Source of the DNA: Pachypanchax playfairii
Taxonomy: Eukaryota; Chordata; Actinopteri; Cyprinodontiformes; Aplocheilidae
Direction: 5' to 3'
Length of the DNA stretch: 64,000 nucleotides
NCBI GenBank assembly: GCA_006937955.1
Contig: SSNP01000384.1
Coordinates: 127,829 to 191,828 of the forward strand
Made by a program: the position numbers and the translations under genes. The notes beneath the pieces are model-generated. The model ran no database searches. It was not told the origin of the DNA and saw only the letters and a program-made list of their open reading frames with translations. The stretch's first letter is position 1; every line of letters starts with the position of its first letter. Below are positions 1-11,488 of this stretch, piece by piece.

Positions 1-557
1 CTCCTGAGCTTTCCCTTTAGTTATGCTGCTATAGGTTTAGACTGCCGGAGGACATACTGACCACATTTTTTTTCACTCTGCTGTCTTTCTTTACTGTGGC
101 TGCCTCTGAGGAGGGTGTATCTCACATAAACAAGGGATGAAATATTCCCACTAGAACCATCAAATTGTTATTGCTTTGATTGTTACTGCTGCCATTAACT
201 GTTTCTCTGTTTATCTTTCCATAGACATGACGACTGGCCTAAATACATCTGTGTTTGTCTGTGTCTCTTTCCTGTCAGCTCAGACCCCAGTCGGCTAAGG
301 CAGAAGGCCGCCCATCCTGAGCCGGGTTCTGCTAGAGGTTTCTTCCTGTTAAAAGGGAGTCGTTCCTTTCCACTGTCGCCAGTTGTGCTTGCTCAGGATG
401 GGGGATTGTGCTGAAATAACAATTCAGCCCAATCGGCTGGTTCCTTAGATAGAAAATGTTTTATTATTAATTGATTGATTTTTCTGTGAAGTGCCTTGAA
501 ATGACTTTGTCATGAACTGGCGCTTTATAAATAAATAAACTTGAAACTTGAAACTTG
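1..557 (+). mobile_element. L2-type LINE, 3' UTR/tail fragment (runs off window edge)
   Basis: The sequence matches 60,661-61,208 nearly base for base, and there it follows the C-terminal RT-side reading frame of an L2 LINE. It ends in the family's tail, an AATAAATAAA-like stretch followed by repeats of ACTTGAAACTTGAA. No coding part is present here because the element begins before the window. The same tail occurs in reverse at 16,259, 18,858 and 35,419. That this is an L2 3' end is inferred from those in-window copies. Confidence 0.85.
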
Positions 558-1378
558 AGAGTATTTCGGTTTTGGAAAAGTTTACAGCAGGTCTACAAAC
601 CCAGTCGTCGAGTGCCATTGTTCAGCAATTGTCTCTGCTTCACCACACCTCAATCAAACAAGGTTGTGAGAACTGTTTTTCAACTGTTTTTCAACCTTGA
701 TCTTCAAGGCAGACGTCTTCCCCTTTCCAAAATGTCGAACTTGACGCGTTTCAGAAGCATACTGTGTAGAAAATAGGACCGCCGTGTAAGGGCCGTGACA
801 TGTTGCTCCTGAGACGCGGCCGACTCGCGTTGCTGACGGATCCAGTGGAAAGGAGGGGTAACAATGCAAAGAAAGTAAAAATAACATATTTAGTCCTGGG
901 AGAATTTACTTGATAGGTAAAATGTATTTATGTAAATATATAGAAGCAAAGAATGATAAATCTTTTTATTGAAGTCAAGACTGTAGAACGGCACATGTGC
1001 AGAAGGAGTCGGTTGCACATCTCAACAGGTATTTCAACAGAACACCGGTTCCAGCAATGGCCGTCTGAGACACAGCTGCAGAAAAGTTATTTAGTACTGC
1101 TTTAATGTTAGACCAACCTGTTGCCTTTCCTTGACTGTCCAAGTTCTTTCTCTCTCTTCTTTTTCTCCATCCCCACAGGTGATTGACATGAACTTTGTGT
1201 TAAGGAATTTTCAGAAATATAGGAATCAAACTACACATAAAAACATTACATTTTAACTTTAAATATTTTTGTTGTATATCAGTTACTTACTGAAATCTGA
1301 TCATATCACAGTCCAGGTGAAGGAATTTTAACTCAAGTGTATCATCCAATTTCAATAATTTACATAAAGTGGTGGTCA
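558..1378. other. No gene recognised
   Basis: Only short reading frames with no recognisable protein are present. Composition is unremarkable and I see no repeat shared with the rest of the window. Confidence 0.5.
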
Positions 1379-1380
1379 TA

Positions 1381-1903
1381 CAGTGGTCGATGGTTATTTG
1401 CACAACACTTATATGCACAACACGCTTATATGCACAAAACTGCTGGGCACGTTCCCGTGTCATAGAGAATCCATCTGCTTATATGCACAGCTCCGATGGA
1501 TATATGCACAAAACATTTGGAGGCACTTGACTGTACACCTCCGCTGGTGTTCTCACATACACTCTCGCCGTTAGGTGTGTGGAACTAGGCTTCTCTGGTG
1601 TTTACACACGCATGTCTGGTGCTTCTGGCTGAAGCTGTGAGACGGTCGCCAAAAAATAATAACCGACTTCTTCAGTGTGAAATAGTGTCAAATTTAACAT
1701 TTGTTCTAGTTTTAAGTGCCTGATCATGAGTTCTTAATGTCCGATATAGAAAACAGTTCTGTTACTAACTGTAACCTAATCTGTGCCATCGTCGTCACGG
1801 ATGTGCGCGTATCTGGCAAATCTGTTTACTTACAGTGTCATAGTAGATCTGCTACGAGTATACAAAACTCGGTCTGTTTTTGAGTTTTATTCTCCTAATA
1901 TAT
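1381..1903 (+). mobile_element. Left half of a pogo/Tigger-like short DNA transposon
   Basis: A terminal inverted repeat starting CAGTGGTCGATGG lies just after a TA at 1379-1380. The matching inverted end (CAGTGGTCGACGG on the other strand) is at 7312-7324, followed by TA. The next bases, with ATGCACAAAACTGCTGGGCAC, also recur near the right end at about 7279-7298. TA duplication and a CAGTGGTC end suit pogo/Tigger elements, which is known family behaviour. The class assignment is inference because no transposase remains. The Gypsy element at 1904-7162 is inserted inside it. Confidence 0.6.
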
Positions 1904-2265
1904 TGTCGTGCTTGCACTTCCGGTTTATGTGACATGTGTGGGAATGGAGACACACGACAAAGAAATCTTCTTGCAGCACTTTTACTTGCCTTCAACACGA
2001 ACGTGAGTTACACTGATCTTTAGATCTTCTATTGATTTACGGCTGTTGGTTTCAAGCTCTAACTCCGTCACAGACAGCACTTTAGCAGTGTCCATAAACA
2101 GAGCAGTGGAAGCCATGAAACAGCAAAGAAAAACACACGAGATGACAACAAGCTCGCGATACTTATCTAATAAGAGTGTTGCATTCCATGTTCTCACCTT
2201 GGCATGGAAAACTGAGTTTAAGCAAATTAATAAGCCAACAACTGATAACACTTAACTGCCTTACA
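1904..2265 (-). repeat. 3' LTR of the Gypsy element
   Basis: On the element's strand it begins TGTAAGGCAGTTAAG and ends CACGACA (TG...CA). Its first 60 or so bases recur at 7100-7162. The flank at 1900-1903 is ATAT. A polypurine tract in element orientation (the C-run at about 2269-2278 on + strand) sits directly beside it, as expected for second-strand priming. Length is 362 bp. Confidence 0.8.
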
Positions 2266-2282
2266 CTACCCCCCCCCCTTTA
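2266..2282 (-). promoter_or_regulatory. Polypurine tract of the Gypsy element
   Basis: A run of G with flanking A on the element strand lies immediately upstream of the 3' LTR. By family knowledge it is the plus-strand primer site for reverse transcription. Confidence 0.65.
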
Positions 2283-2408
2283 AAACATGAAGTCATCAAA
2301 CGTGTCTATTTCAAACAAAAGGAATCTATACTGAACAAATTATTTCTGAAAGCTTAACCTTACATGGACACTTTTAATGTTAACTGAGTCTGGCTCTAGT
2401 TATTCTCA

Positions 2409-3821
2409 TTAATGTCCAAATCTCGCTGGTCTCTTAACCAAACGACCTCTAGATGTCATAACAGTTTTTCTCACAGGGTTTGGGTCCCCTTGGCTTCTTC
2501 CCGGATGTCCATCTGAATCCTCGAACTGGAACACTTTACTTGGATCAAGTGGCAGGAGCAGGAAGGGCACCAGGGACACATCCTCTTCATTCAGTTGTCC
2601 CTCTGGGTTATGTTGCTGCTGGTGCATTTTACTTCTTTGACGTGCAACCCAAACTGGTATCACTTCACTGTCATAAGGCTTGAGTCTGTCATGATGTATC
2701 ACTTTGCTACGCTTGGTGCCTTGGATCTTGTAAAGTACTGGGCCCAATCGGGCAGCAACAATCAGGGGGCCCTTCCATTGGTTTTGAAGTTTAGGGCTCA
2801 ACCCCCTTTTCTTTGCGTCATCTTTCACAAATACCAGATCTCCAACACTGTACAAGTGTTCATTCGCCTGAACATCGTGCACCTTTTTCTGTCGCTCTTG
2901 TGCGGCACGAAGATGATCTCTTGCCATCCTATGCACTTCTTTTAAGCCTTCTTCCAGGTTATAAAGGAAGTCTTCTTCTTCAATTACCTTAGTCCCGAGT
3001 TTCGCAGTACCATACAGGATATCTTGTGGTTGATGGACCTCCCTGCCCAGCATAAACCTGTTTGGTGTGAATCCTGTAACTTTATGCCTTGAACTTCGGT
3101 ACGCTGCAGTAAGCAGTGGCAGTTGCTCGTCCCAGTTTCTCTGATCTTGATTCACATAGCAACGAAGCATTTGCAGCAGTGTTCTATTGAACCGTTCTAC
3201 TTGTCCATTAGATGAAGGGTGGTAGGGGGTAGTCCGGGTCTTAGTTATCTGCAAAAGTTGACACACATTTTTAAACAGTGTGCTGTCGAAATTACGACCT
3301 TGATCTGTATGTAGCTCGAGGGGTGCTCCAAATCTGGCAATAAATTCATAGACCAATTTCCTTGCAGTTGTTTCAGCACCTTGGTCAAGGATGGGAAAAG
3401 CTTCAACCCATCTTGTGAACTGATCAATGATAACAAGGATGTATTTGTTACCCTAGCTGGGCACCGGGAAGGTTCCAAGGATATCAAGATGCAAAAAATC
3501 CAGAGGTGTTCCAGCTTGGTAAACTTGCAGTTTTGCTCTCTTCTTTGGTCCGGTAGACTTGCATGTGTTGCAGTCTGGGCACCTTTTGACAAAAAGATGA
3601 ACATCACCACCCATGCCATACCAGTGGTAGCTCTGACGCACACGCTCTAATGTTTTGGCTTCTCCAAAATGACCAGAGTATGGAGGATTGTGACATGACT
3701 GCAGTAATAAAGAACTCCTTTTCTCAGTTTGACTTGAGGCCAGCAGAGCCAGAACTTCCTCACTGCAGGACTCTCCAACATCACCTCCTCTTTGGTAGGA
3801 AGTACCCCTGTCTCCTTCCAC
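2409..3821 (-). pseudogene. Gypsy integrase, frameshifted
   Basis: Two overlapping minus-strand frames (3453-3821 and 2409-3356) carry the integrase. The upstream piece has the HHCC zinc-binding pattern ending RCPDCNTCK, and then LHLDILG, which holds the first catalytic aspartate. The second frame has ELHTDQGRNF (second aspartate) and SSNGQVERFNRTL (glutamate), completing the D,D-35-E triad. A C-terminal segment with PKLQNQWKGP and HHDRLKPY resembles the chromodomain-less GPY/F region of Ty3/Gypsy integrases. The two frames are out of register around 3360-3450, so the enzyme is broken. It lies directly downstream of RNase H. Confidence 0.85.
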
Positions 3822-4702
3822 GCGTGAAGGGTAGCAAGAACAAGATCTGCCTTCTGCAATATTGCCAACTGTTCAGTGCTAAGGGACTCAATCCAGTTGG
3901 TTTCTGGGCTTTCAGGTGAAGAAGATGGAGGATTCCCTTCCACCTGTGGGCTGTCAATTTCATTGCTTTGGGCCTCAATGCACCTCACAGCTAATGGAAC
4001 TACATTGTCAACATCATCTTCAAACTTGGCCCACTGTTTGTGAACTCTCTGACAATACCTACACCCTTTACACGGTAGATCTGACAGATGTATGCCTGCC
4101 CGATAACAGTCAAATTTTTCCATACTGTCTCCTGGCAATCTTGACATGACGTCTGCATTAGAATGTTGCCTACCAGCTCGATGCACAATCTGAAAGTCAT
4201 ACTGACTTAATTCTTCAAGCCAGCGAGCTAGCTGTCCTTCAGGACATTTGAACCAGAAAAGCCAAGTGAGGCTGCAATGATCAGTCTTTAGTAAAAACTT
4301 TCTACCCAGTAGATAATGACGGAACTGTTGTGTGAAGCGTACAACAGCAAGTAACTCGCGGCGAGTGACACAGTACCTCTTTTGAGCATGTGTGAGGCGG
4401 CTGCTGACATATGTTAGAACTCGCTCTTCCCCCCACTGGACTTTTGACAGCACAGCTCCGACACTGTCATTGGAAGCATCAGTGTCCAAAATGAATCTCC
4501 CTTCAGCATTAGGGTAACCTAAAACTGGGGTGGTGGTCAATTTTTCTTTGAGTTTTGTAAAAGCACTCTGGTGCTCATCTGTCCACAAGAACACTGCTCC
4601 CTTTTTAAGAAGGTTGTGAAGGGGGCTTGCCAGCTCTGCAAAGCTTGGGACAAACTTACGATAATAGTTACACAGTCCAAGAAAAGCTTGCAACTCTGGC
4701 AA
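3822..4702 (-). pseudogene. Gypsy RT thumb and RNase H, with linker to integrase
   Basis: The frame begins in the RT connection (FLGLCNYYRKFVPSFAELA, typical of Ty3/Gypsy) and continues into RNase H. That domain shows DTDASNDSVGAVLS, TRRELLAVV and KTDHCSLTW, holding the usual D, E, D residues, and HSNADVMSRLP as the fourth. The open frame runs on to 3647, overlapping the integrase finger frame. No stop interrupts RNase H itself, but it is cut off from RT upstream by a stop near 4848. Confidence 0.88.
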
Positions 4703-4846
4703 GTTTTTGGGAGGGTCCCACTGTTGTACATCCTTGACGAGGGCAGGATTTGGCCTGATCCCTTCCCCACTTACCAGGTGACCCAGGAAGAGAACTTGTT
4801 CTTGTAACAGATGACACTTTGTTGGCTTTAGCTTTAATCCATAGCT

Positions 4847-6249
4847 TTAAAACTTCTGAAAAACCAGCTCAAGGCGATCTAAGCTCTGGTCCACTCCATT
4901 GCCGATAACAATGACATCATCTAGGTAGATGAGAAGAGTCTCCCATTGGAGTCCGCCTAGGAGGAGCTCCATTGCTTGTTGAAATGTGGTTGGCGCATTA
5001 CAGAGTCCAAAGGGCATCCTGGTGTATTCATAAAGGCCCCATTTAGTGATGAATGCCATTTTCTCACAGTCTTTTTCATCTACTGCAATTTGCCAGTAGA
5101 GAACGTGGTAGCTCCCCCAACAACATCAAGACATTCCTCAATCTGAGGTAGGGGGTAGGCATCCTTGATGGTAAGACTATTCAAACAGTGGGCAAAAAGG
5201 ACGGAGGAGTAAGGTGGTGTGTGGATTACCGCTAAGACCACTGGGGAGGCCCATTCAGATGCCGATGGTGTGATGACGCCCTCTGCCAGCATGGCCTTGA
5301 GATGAGCCTCCTCCTCACCTTGGAATCCAAGAGGAGTTCTCCTCACAGGTTGACGTACTGGCCTAGCAGACCCAGTGTCAATTTTGTGTGTAACAGCAGA
5401 CAGGAATCCAAGGTCCGAGTCACTCTTGGCAAAGATGGATTGGTATTGGAGGAGTAACTGAATGAACCGCTGTTCCTGTTCATCACTGAGGGCCTCACTC
5501 GTAGCTGCAACCAAACCTTGAAGGTGTTCTGGAATTTTTGATATTGTTGATGCAGTTTCACACACTAGTGGGGGCACATCTTCTGCATGACTAGGCCCTG
5601 TGTCAGATTCTGGTTTGCACGGGGGCTCAGGATAAGTTTCAACCAGAACTCCAAGGCACGCTCCTTTTGGCAGAGCTATTCTTTTGGTTGAAAAATTGCA
5701 CACCCTGATTGGCACCCTTTCTTTCATGGTAACAACAACACTCCCAGAGGCTACATGTTCTGTAATGTTTAAAGGTTCCAACAATGCTGTAACCCCTGGC
5801 TTTGGGTTCTCAACTTCACCCCACACCACATATTCAGATGTAGCTGGTATGATTGTGGTTTCTCCTAGAGTCACCCTTGCAACACAGTAATCTGACTCAT
5901 TTTCTCCCACAATCTGAGAGGGAACAAGTTCATCCCCTATGAAGACCTTGCCTTGGGTATAGATTACAACATCATGGGCTTTCATGAGATCTAATCCAAG
6001 GAGGATAGAGTCTCTTATAGGAGCGACATGCACTTCCCAGCTAATGGACTTGGATCCAATCTGAAAAGTCACTGTGAGTCCATGTTTCACCTTCATGCCA
6101 TCCCCAATTCCTGCATTCAGTAGGTATGTTTGATGCAGGTCTGCAGGTGTTGTGTCTTTTTTCTGAAGAATACTCTGGTACAGCTCCTCTGATATTACAG
6201 TTGCCCCAGTGTCTACTACAGCTTGTGTTGGGATACCATTTAAGGTCAT
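4847..6249 (-). pseudogene. Gypsy protease and reverse transcriptase, frameshifted
   Basis: The 5080-6249 frame begins at the retropepsin site (QAVVDTGATVIS, DTG active site) and runs into RT. RT is recognised by LKAMLAEGVITPSASEWASPVV and IKDAYPLPQIEECLD. Frame is lost twice: near 5160-5230, where the expected VDYRRLN-like stretch is garbled, and near 5060-5085. RT resumes at 4847-5059 with MPFGLCNAPTTFQQ and the catalytic YLDDVIV, then meets a stop. The missing register and stop make this a pseudogene. Confidence 0.88.
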
Positions 6250-6379
6250 AGGAATCTGCAGACTTTCTCCTCTCTTTTTGGTGCAGCCAATCTGCCGGCC
6301 TTGTAGTTGAGAATCTGGGTTGAAAGCCTCACCTGGTTACTGTGGATAGTTAGTATATTTGTTGCCATGGTTGTTTGCA

Positions 6380-7060
6380 GACACGGGGCTAGACGACCTT
6401 GAACAGTCCTTCCTAAAATGGCCCGTTTCCCCACATCTAAAACAAGGGCCAGCCGCTTTGCGATTTGGGCTTGGGGTCTGAGAGCGCCCCCTGCTGGGTT
6501 GAAACCTGCTGATAACATTGCAATTTTTCTGGTACAGAGGTTTGGGTTATGTTAGGCTGCTGGGGTCCTGCATTCGTAGGCTGAAGATTTCCAACCTGCA
6601 GCCGTAGGTTCTCCACTGTTTGAACCAAAATCTTCACTTGTTCTGTTAGAACAGAAAACTGGTCTGTTGTGACATATTGTGGAGTTTGGACTCTGCGAGA
6701 TATTGTTGCAGCATCCTCACAAGTGCCTGATTCATCAACCCATGAAATACGTCTCGCTCTGTTCTTTATATCAGCATCCTGCCCCACAGTAGCTTTATAG
6801 TTATGTTCATGGGCCTCAAAAAACTTTTGCGCCGCTATGAGGGACCCTGGGTCACGGTTCATGACTTCATAAGCCATTTTTTGGTTCTGTAAACCTTTGA
6901 GGAAAGCATCTGTTGCAAGCTGGTCCTGCAGCTGAAGATCTACTCCCGGACAGGCAAGTGTGACAAGACGTCTCACCTCCTCCACAAAAAGCTGATGTTT
7001 CTCTCCCCTGTCGAACGTCTCCAAGCTTCCTTCTTATCGTGGTTGGGGGGTCTTTTTTCC
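6380..7060 (-). pseudogene. Gypsy gag, with nucleocapsid zinc knuckle, frameshifted
   Basis: The 6437-7024 frame resembles a Gypsy gag capsid (FLKGLQNQKMAYEVMNRDPG; KFFEAHEHNYKA). A CX2CX4HX4C knuckle (CFRCGETGHFRKDC) follows in another frame at about 6400-6450, so one frameshift near 6470 separates capsid and nucleocapsid. The gag N-terminus is missing because the sequence runs straight into the truncated 5' LTR at about 7096. Gag normally coats the element RNA. Confidence 0.8.
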
Positions 7061-7095
7061 CAAAATGTTGAGTAAGTTGCTCCACAAGGAGAACA

Positions 7096-7162
7096 TAATA
7101 ATGGAAAACTGAGTTTAAACAAATTAATAAGCCAAAAACTGATAACACTTAACTGCCTTACA
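7096..7162 (-). repeat. Remnant of the 5' LTR of the Gypsy element
   Basis: It matches 2200-2265 with two or three mismatches and lacks the rest of the LTR. It abuts gag, so most of the 5' LTR, the primer site and the gag start were removed by one deletion. Confidence 0.75.
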
Positions 7163-7324
7163 ATATTTTAATTGCATTATTACATAATTTCTGATTATCT
7201 GTTGTCAATACCAAATACTGCTACCCGTGTTTACAGTCCAAATGACCACAGACGAATAATTGCACACAACGCTTGTATGCACAAAACTGCTGGGCACCGA
7301 GGTCGTGCATACCGTCGACCACTG
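7163..7324 (+). mobile_element. Right half of the same pogo/Tigger-like element
   Basis: This is the continuation after the Gypsy insertion. The first four bases repeat the ATAT that precedes the Gypsy LTR at 1900-1903, as expected for a Gypsy target-site duplication. It ends in the inverted repeat and a TA. Removing the Gypsy leaves an element of about 0.68 kb. Confidence 0.6.
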
Positions 7325-7503
7325 TATTTAAATTGAAAGAGGACTCTGGGCCCACCATAAAACACTTTCAGGACCAAGATTTCTGATTTTAACATCTTTA
7401 ACTGTACATTTTTTGTTAAATAACAAACTTTACATAGACTTTCACAAGCCGACAGGTACTAAGTAAAATGTATAATAAGATACCGGCTTTGGGATAATTT
7501 TTT

Positions 7504-7543
7504 GAATAGAATAGAATAGAATAGAATAGAATAGAATAGAATA
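7504..7543. repeat. (GAATA)n microsatellite
   Basis: About eight copies of GAATA form the tail of the adjacent minus-strand LINE. Confidence 0.9.
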
Positions 7544-7784
7544 ATCCTTTATTGTCCCACGAGGGGAAATGTGGTCATAACAGCAGCATCAGATATATAT
7601 AAACAAACAAACAAACAAACAAACAAAGAGATATACAAACACAAGCACAAACAATGTTTACAACAAAAAGAAGAAAAGGAGTATCTACACCATGTTACCA
7701 TAGTTATAAAACATTTAAAAAAATAATAAATGATAAAAAATTTAAAAACAATATTGTGCAGTTCTTAAAGTAGTTAGGATATGG

Positions 7785-8069
7785 AGGCGGCTGTGGCTCG
7801 GTGGTTAGAGCGGTCGTCCTCTAATTTGAAGGTTGGTGGATCAATCCCGGCTTCCACCGCCACATGTCGAAGTGTCCTTGGGCAAGACACTGAACCCCAT
7901 GTTGCCCCCCGATCTGCGTATCGGGTTGTGTGAGTGTTAGCCCCTACCCTCTCCCCCCGGTTTACATATCGGGTTGTGTGAATGGGTGAATGCAAAACCT
8001 TGTAGTGTTAAAGCACTTTGAGTGGTCTGAATGACTAGAAAAGCGCTATACAAATACAGGACATTTACC
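7785..8069 (+). mobile_element. tRNA-derived SINE
   Basis: The head has box A-like GTGGCTCGGTGGTTAGAGCG and box B-like GGTTGGTGGATCAATCCC, the internal RNA polymerase III promoter of tRNA-derived SINEs. The tail ends AAGCGCTATACAAATACAGG. A 6-bp ATATGG flanks it (7779-7784 and 8070-8075), a target-site duplication. It is inserted in the Rex1-like LINE. A reverse copy is at 23,382-23,614. Confidence 0.85.
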
Positions 8070-8485
8070 ATATGGAAAAAAATTAAATTAGCAAATTACA
8101 GATTTTGCATTGAACTGTGCATGAAAAGTAAACATAGCTTCAAATAAGTTATTATGTACCGTCTGTTGTAAATAAATGTTCAAGTTACAGCAGTATTGGT
8201 GATGGTTAGGTCTGATGTAAACCTTTATGTTTGTTGGGAACAGTTCTGATTGTACAGTCTGACAGCTGCAGGGAGGAAGGACGCTCCTTCATGCATTTAG
8301 GATGCAACAGTCTGTCACTGAAGGAGCTCTACAGTTCAGTAACATTTGCATGCATGAGGTGGGACTCATGCATGCAGACTCTGTCCATCAGAGATGTTAT
8401 TTTGACCAGAGTCCTTCTGTCCCCCACTACCTGTACTGGATCCAGGGTGCGTCCCAGGACAGAGCTGGCCTTCCTTATCATTATT

Positions 8486-8595
8486 GTTTTTTTTATTGTT
8501 GGACAAAAAAAACAAAAAACTACTACAACGTTGAATTTCCCTTCTGGGATAAATAAAGTATTTTTTGCATTTCATTTCATTTTCATTTCATTTCC
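8486..8595 (+). mobile_element. LINE 3' tail inserted in the Rex1-like LINE
   Basis: It ends AATTTCCCTTCTGGGATAAATAAAGTA followed by repeated CATTT units. The same kind of tail (CCCTTCGGGGATTAATAAAG) ends the LINE at 32,402-33,573. The surrounding LINE sequence continues across it (TTATC on the left, TGATCAGTTTATCC on the right). Confidence 0.6.
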
Positions 8596-8924
8596 TGATC
8601 AGTTTATCCAGCTTATTCCTGTCAGCTGTAGATAAACTACTGCCCCAACATACCACACTGTAAAGAATGACTGAAGCTACCACAGTGTCGTAGAAGGTTT
8701 TTAACAGTGCTCCCTGGACTCCAAATGACCTCAGTCTCCTCAGCAGGTAGAGTCTGCTCTGACCCTTCCTCTACAGAGCATCAGTGTTGTGGCTCTTAGA
8801 AATGATTACTGTCTGAAAGACAACATAACTACGAACCAATTCATTAATTTTTTTGTCACCATGTCATATACTTTAAATACTGAGCAGCACAGTTAAAAGA
8901 CATCAGTAACTTGTCATTGTATTA

Positions 8925-9650
8925 GTAACAACTTTAGCTAATGTAAACAACTAAACCTCCTTTTGATAAACTGACATAATTTACCTATTTGTTTTGTGTG
9001 GCCAAAAGTTTTTAGAATGACACAAGTCTTGATTTTCAAAAACTTTGTTGTTTCAGTGTTTTTAGAATGTTGTGTCAGTTGTTTCTGTGATGTATTGAGG
9101 TTTAAATACAAGCTCTTCATATGTTTCAAAGGCTTTTATTGACAGTTACATCATGTTCATGCAAAGAGTCAATATGTCCAGTGTTGGCCCTTTTTCAAGA
9201 CCTCTGCAGTTGGCCCTGCATGCTGTCAATCAACTTCTGGGCCAAATCCTGACTGATGGTGACCCATTCCTTCATAATCAATGCTTGGAATTTTGTAGAA
9301 TTAGTAGGTTTTTGTTTGTCCACCCACCTCTTGAGGACCAGCCACAAGTTCTCAACTAAATTAAGGCCTGGAGAGTTTCCTTGCCAAAAAAATATCCATG
9401 ATTTGTTCTCCAAGCCACGTAATTATCATTTTGGCCTTATTGCATGGTGCTCCATCATGCTGGAAAACGTATTGTTCTTCACCAAACTCTTGGAAATATG
9501 TTTTTGTAGGGATCAAATGGAACAGTCTGAGGATTTCAACTAACAGTGATATTAAACCTGATGCCAAAGAAAACATTTTTTGCATCTTCCCCCTTTACCA
9601 GAGACCTTCTCAAGATAAACATTCCAGGAGCTTATCTGAAAACTGACCAG
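8925..9650 (-). pseudogene. Tc1/mariner transposase, C-terminal remnant and 3' end
   Basis: Two minus-strand frames (9361-9585 and 9195-9413) together carry the second and third catalytic residues of a DD34E transposase: FQHDGAPCNKAK and NLVENLWLVLK. They are out of frame with each other near 9400. Downstream (8960-9030 on + strand) lies AAAAGTTTTTAGAATGACA, resembling the terminal repeat of a common fish Tc1 family. The N-terminal half and the other end are missing, so the copy is dead. Confidence 0.8.
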
Positions 9651-11488
9651 TAACATGTGTTCAACGACTCTTACCCAAAAAGATTTATAAACGACATTTT
9701 TACAACTGTTGCTGCATTCCCGAGATCACTTGCAACAAAATGCCTTTTTGTGTTTAAAAAGTTCATCTTTTTAATCTTATTAATCTATTCTCTTTCATTG
9801 AGATCAAAAAGGAATTTATTCTTAGTAACCCTGGACATATATATTTATATGTATTTTGACCAGTTTATACCTACCTTTAATACTATTAATGTTTAATCCA
9901 TTGTTTTACTACTGTGTTTTAATTAATAAGTGTTTCTTTCAGCACACATGAGTTTTCCTGACATGAACTCATCCACGATGGACTCTGAAATATGGATTCA
10001 CATATTTTCATTCTGGAAATGTATCTTTACTTCGAAAATGTTTAAATAGTCTTTTTCTCCTTTCTCATCACTTAGTAAAGTGACTGATGAATTTAAAATG
10101 TCAATTTACACCCATAAGATTAACTTTTAGTCTCACTTACTATTGAATGCTTTATTTTATGATTTAGTGAGAATTCAGATATTCTACCATGTGGTCTGTT
10201 TTAAATTAATGATAATGATTTATTTAATACTTCAGAAGTCAACATTTGTTTATTTAGTCACACATATAGGTTTGATAAACTTTTAGATCATTTGTGTTCT
10301 TTGTTTCCGAATGAGAGAAAGATATACCTTTTTATTTAATTCAGAATTAGACACTTTAGAGTTTCTCTTCTCCTTTTTCACACAAAGGATCGTAAACTTT
10401 CTTTGGCAGACTGAAGTCTGATTGGCCCTGTTGATCAGAAGTCCGTCCTCTTATCCAGACCTGATAAAAGCTTCGAGTTCAGGTTCCACTCTTAGTTGGC
10501 AGTTCATTCGGTTGAGATCATGAGTTGAGTTTTTGAGTATTCCTTGGTTTTATCCAGTCTGAGAGGAGAAAGAAGCTTGCCTCTCCTCATCACTGATGAA
10601 GGCCTAAACTAGCAACCAACATTAAAGCCAATGCCTGGGGAAGACTAATCATCTCGTGTTTTGTTTTAGCAACTACAATTTTTTTATATATATTTTTTAT
10701 TTATTTCTTTTACATTTTATTTAGTTGGTACTTTTATCTTAATTGAGCATTTTTCAATTCTTTTGAAACTTTGAGCTCATTACTTTAGTTTTATTCACCA
10801 GTGCCACAAATCTGGTGATTGACAAACATTTTTGGACATTTAAAACCTTCGGACCACAAGAGTGTCGAAAACTACCGAACCACCGTCATTGATTCAAGCT
10901 GAGCCAAGGCTGACATGCCTATCTGAGTGGGACCCTGAGAGATATCATCTGTGGGAGGAACCACCTGGAGCAAAACCCAGTCCAGTGCCCATCTCTACCT
11001 TGCTGAATCCAGAATACGGTCATGGTGTCTGCAGTGAGTCCATAATTTGATATGCTTTGATAATTTTGAGCCACAAGGAGATCCGTAATTACTTTCAGTT
11101 TTTGATCAATTATTTTATTTTGTTTCCTTTTTTTTTACTTAGAGTAATCACTTTATCAAGTACTCTTTCTCTCTTTCAGAATCACAATTACTTAATCAGT
11201 AATTTTCTTTTTGATTTAGTTATGTGCCGTAACACCTTAATTCCCTCATTTTGCAATAACCTGATTTGGAATCATTCAGTCATTCTTTTCATAACCTGTT
11301 AATATTGTGAATATGCATAAATAAATCCCCATATCTATTTAAAGTACTGTTGTCGCTCCAATTTCTTCTGTGTAAAATCATGATCTACAAAAAAAAGGCA
11401 TAATTTCAGCTAAGTGTAATGATTAATAATTTCCCCATTTCTATTATTATGTCTAAGTTAACGCTACATTTTAATACCATTCTTTATT
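9651..11488. other. AT-rich stretch, no gene recognised
   Basis: Only a 62-codon frame at 10,862-11,050 stands out (contains LSEWDPERYHLWEEPPGAKP). I cannot assign it. It could be a repeat remnant or an unrecognised exon. The rest has short AT-rich frames only. Confidence 0.4.

Larger units (their letters stand above)
1904..7162 (-). mobile_element. Ty3/Gypsy LTR retrotransposon, decayed
   Basis: The minus-strand order is gag with CCHC knuckle, aspartic protease, RT, RNase H, integrase, which is the Ty3/Gypsy order. The 3' LTR (1904-2265) is complete, but the 5' LTR is cut down to about 67 bp (7096-7162). A 4-bp ATAT flanks both ends. Pol is split by several frameshifts and a stop, so no full polyprotein can be made. 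Individual domains are listed separately. Confidence 0.9.
7502..8800 (-). mobile_element. Rex1-like LINE 3' region, degenerate, with nested insertions
   Basis: It starts with a (GAATA)n tail at about 7504-7543 and the segment CCTTTATTGTCCCACGAGG, a 3' end widely seen in fish Rex1-type LINEs (family knowledge). The body resumes after a nested SINE and runs to the end of RT-side sequence near 8795. No open reading frame of useful length survives. A second, better preserved relative is at 19,200-20,335. Confidence 0.6.
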
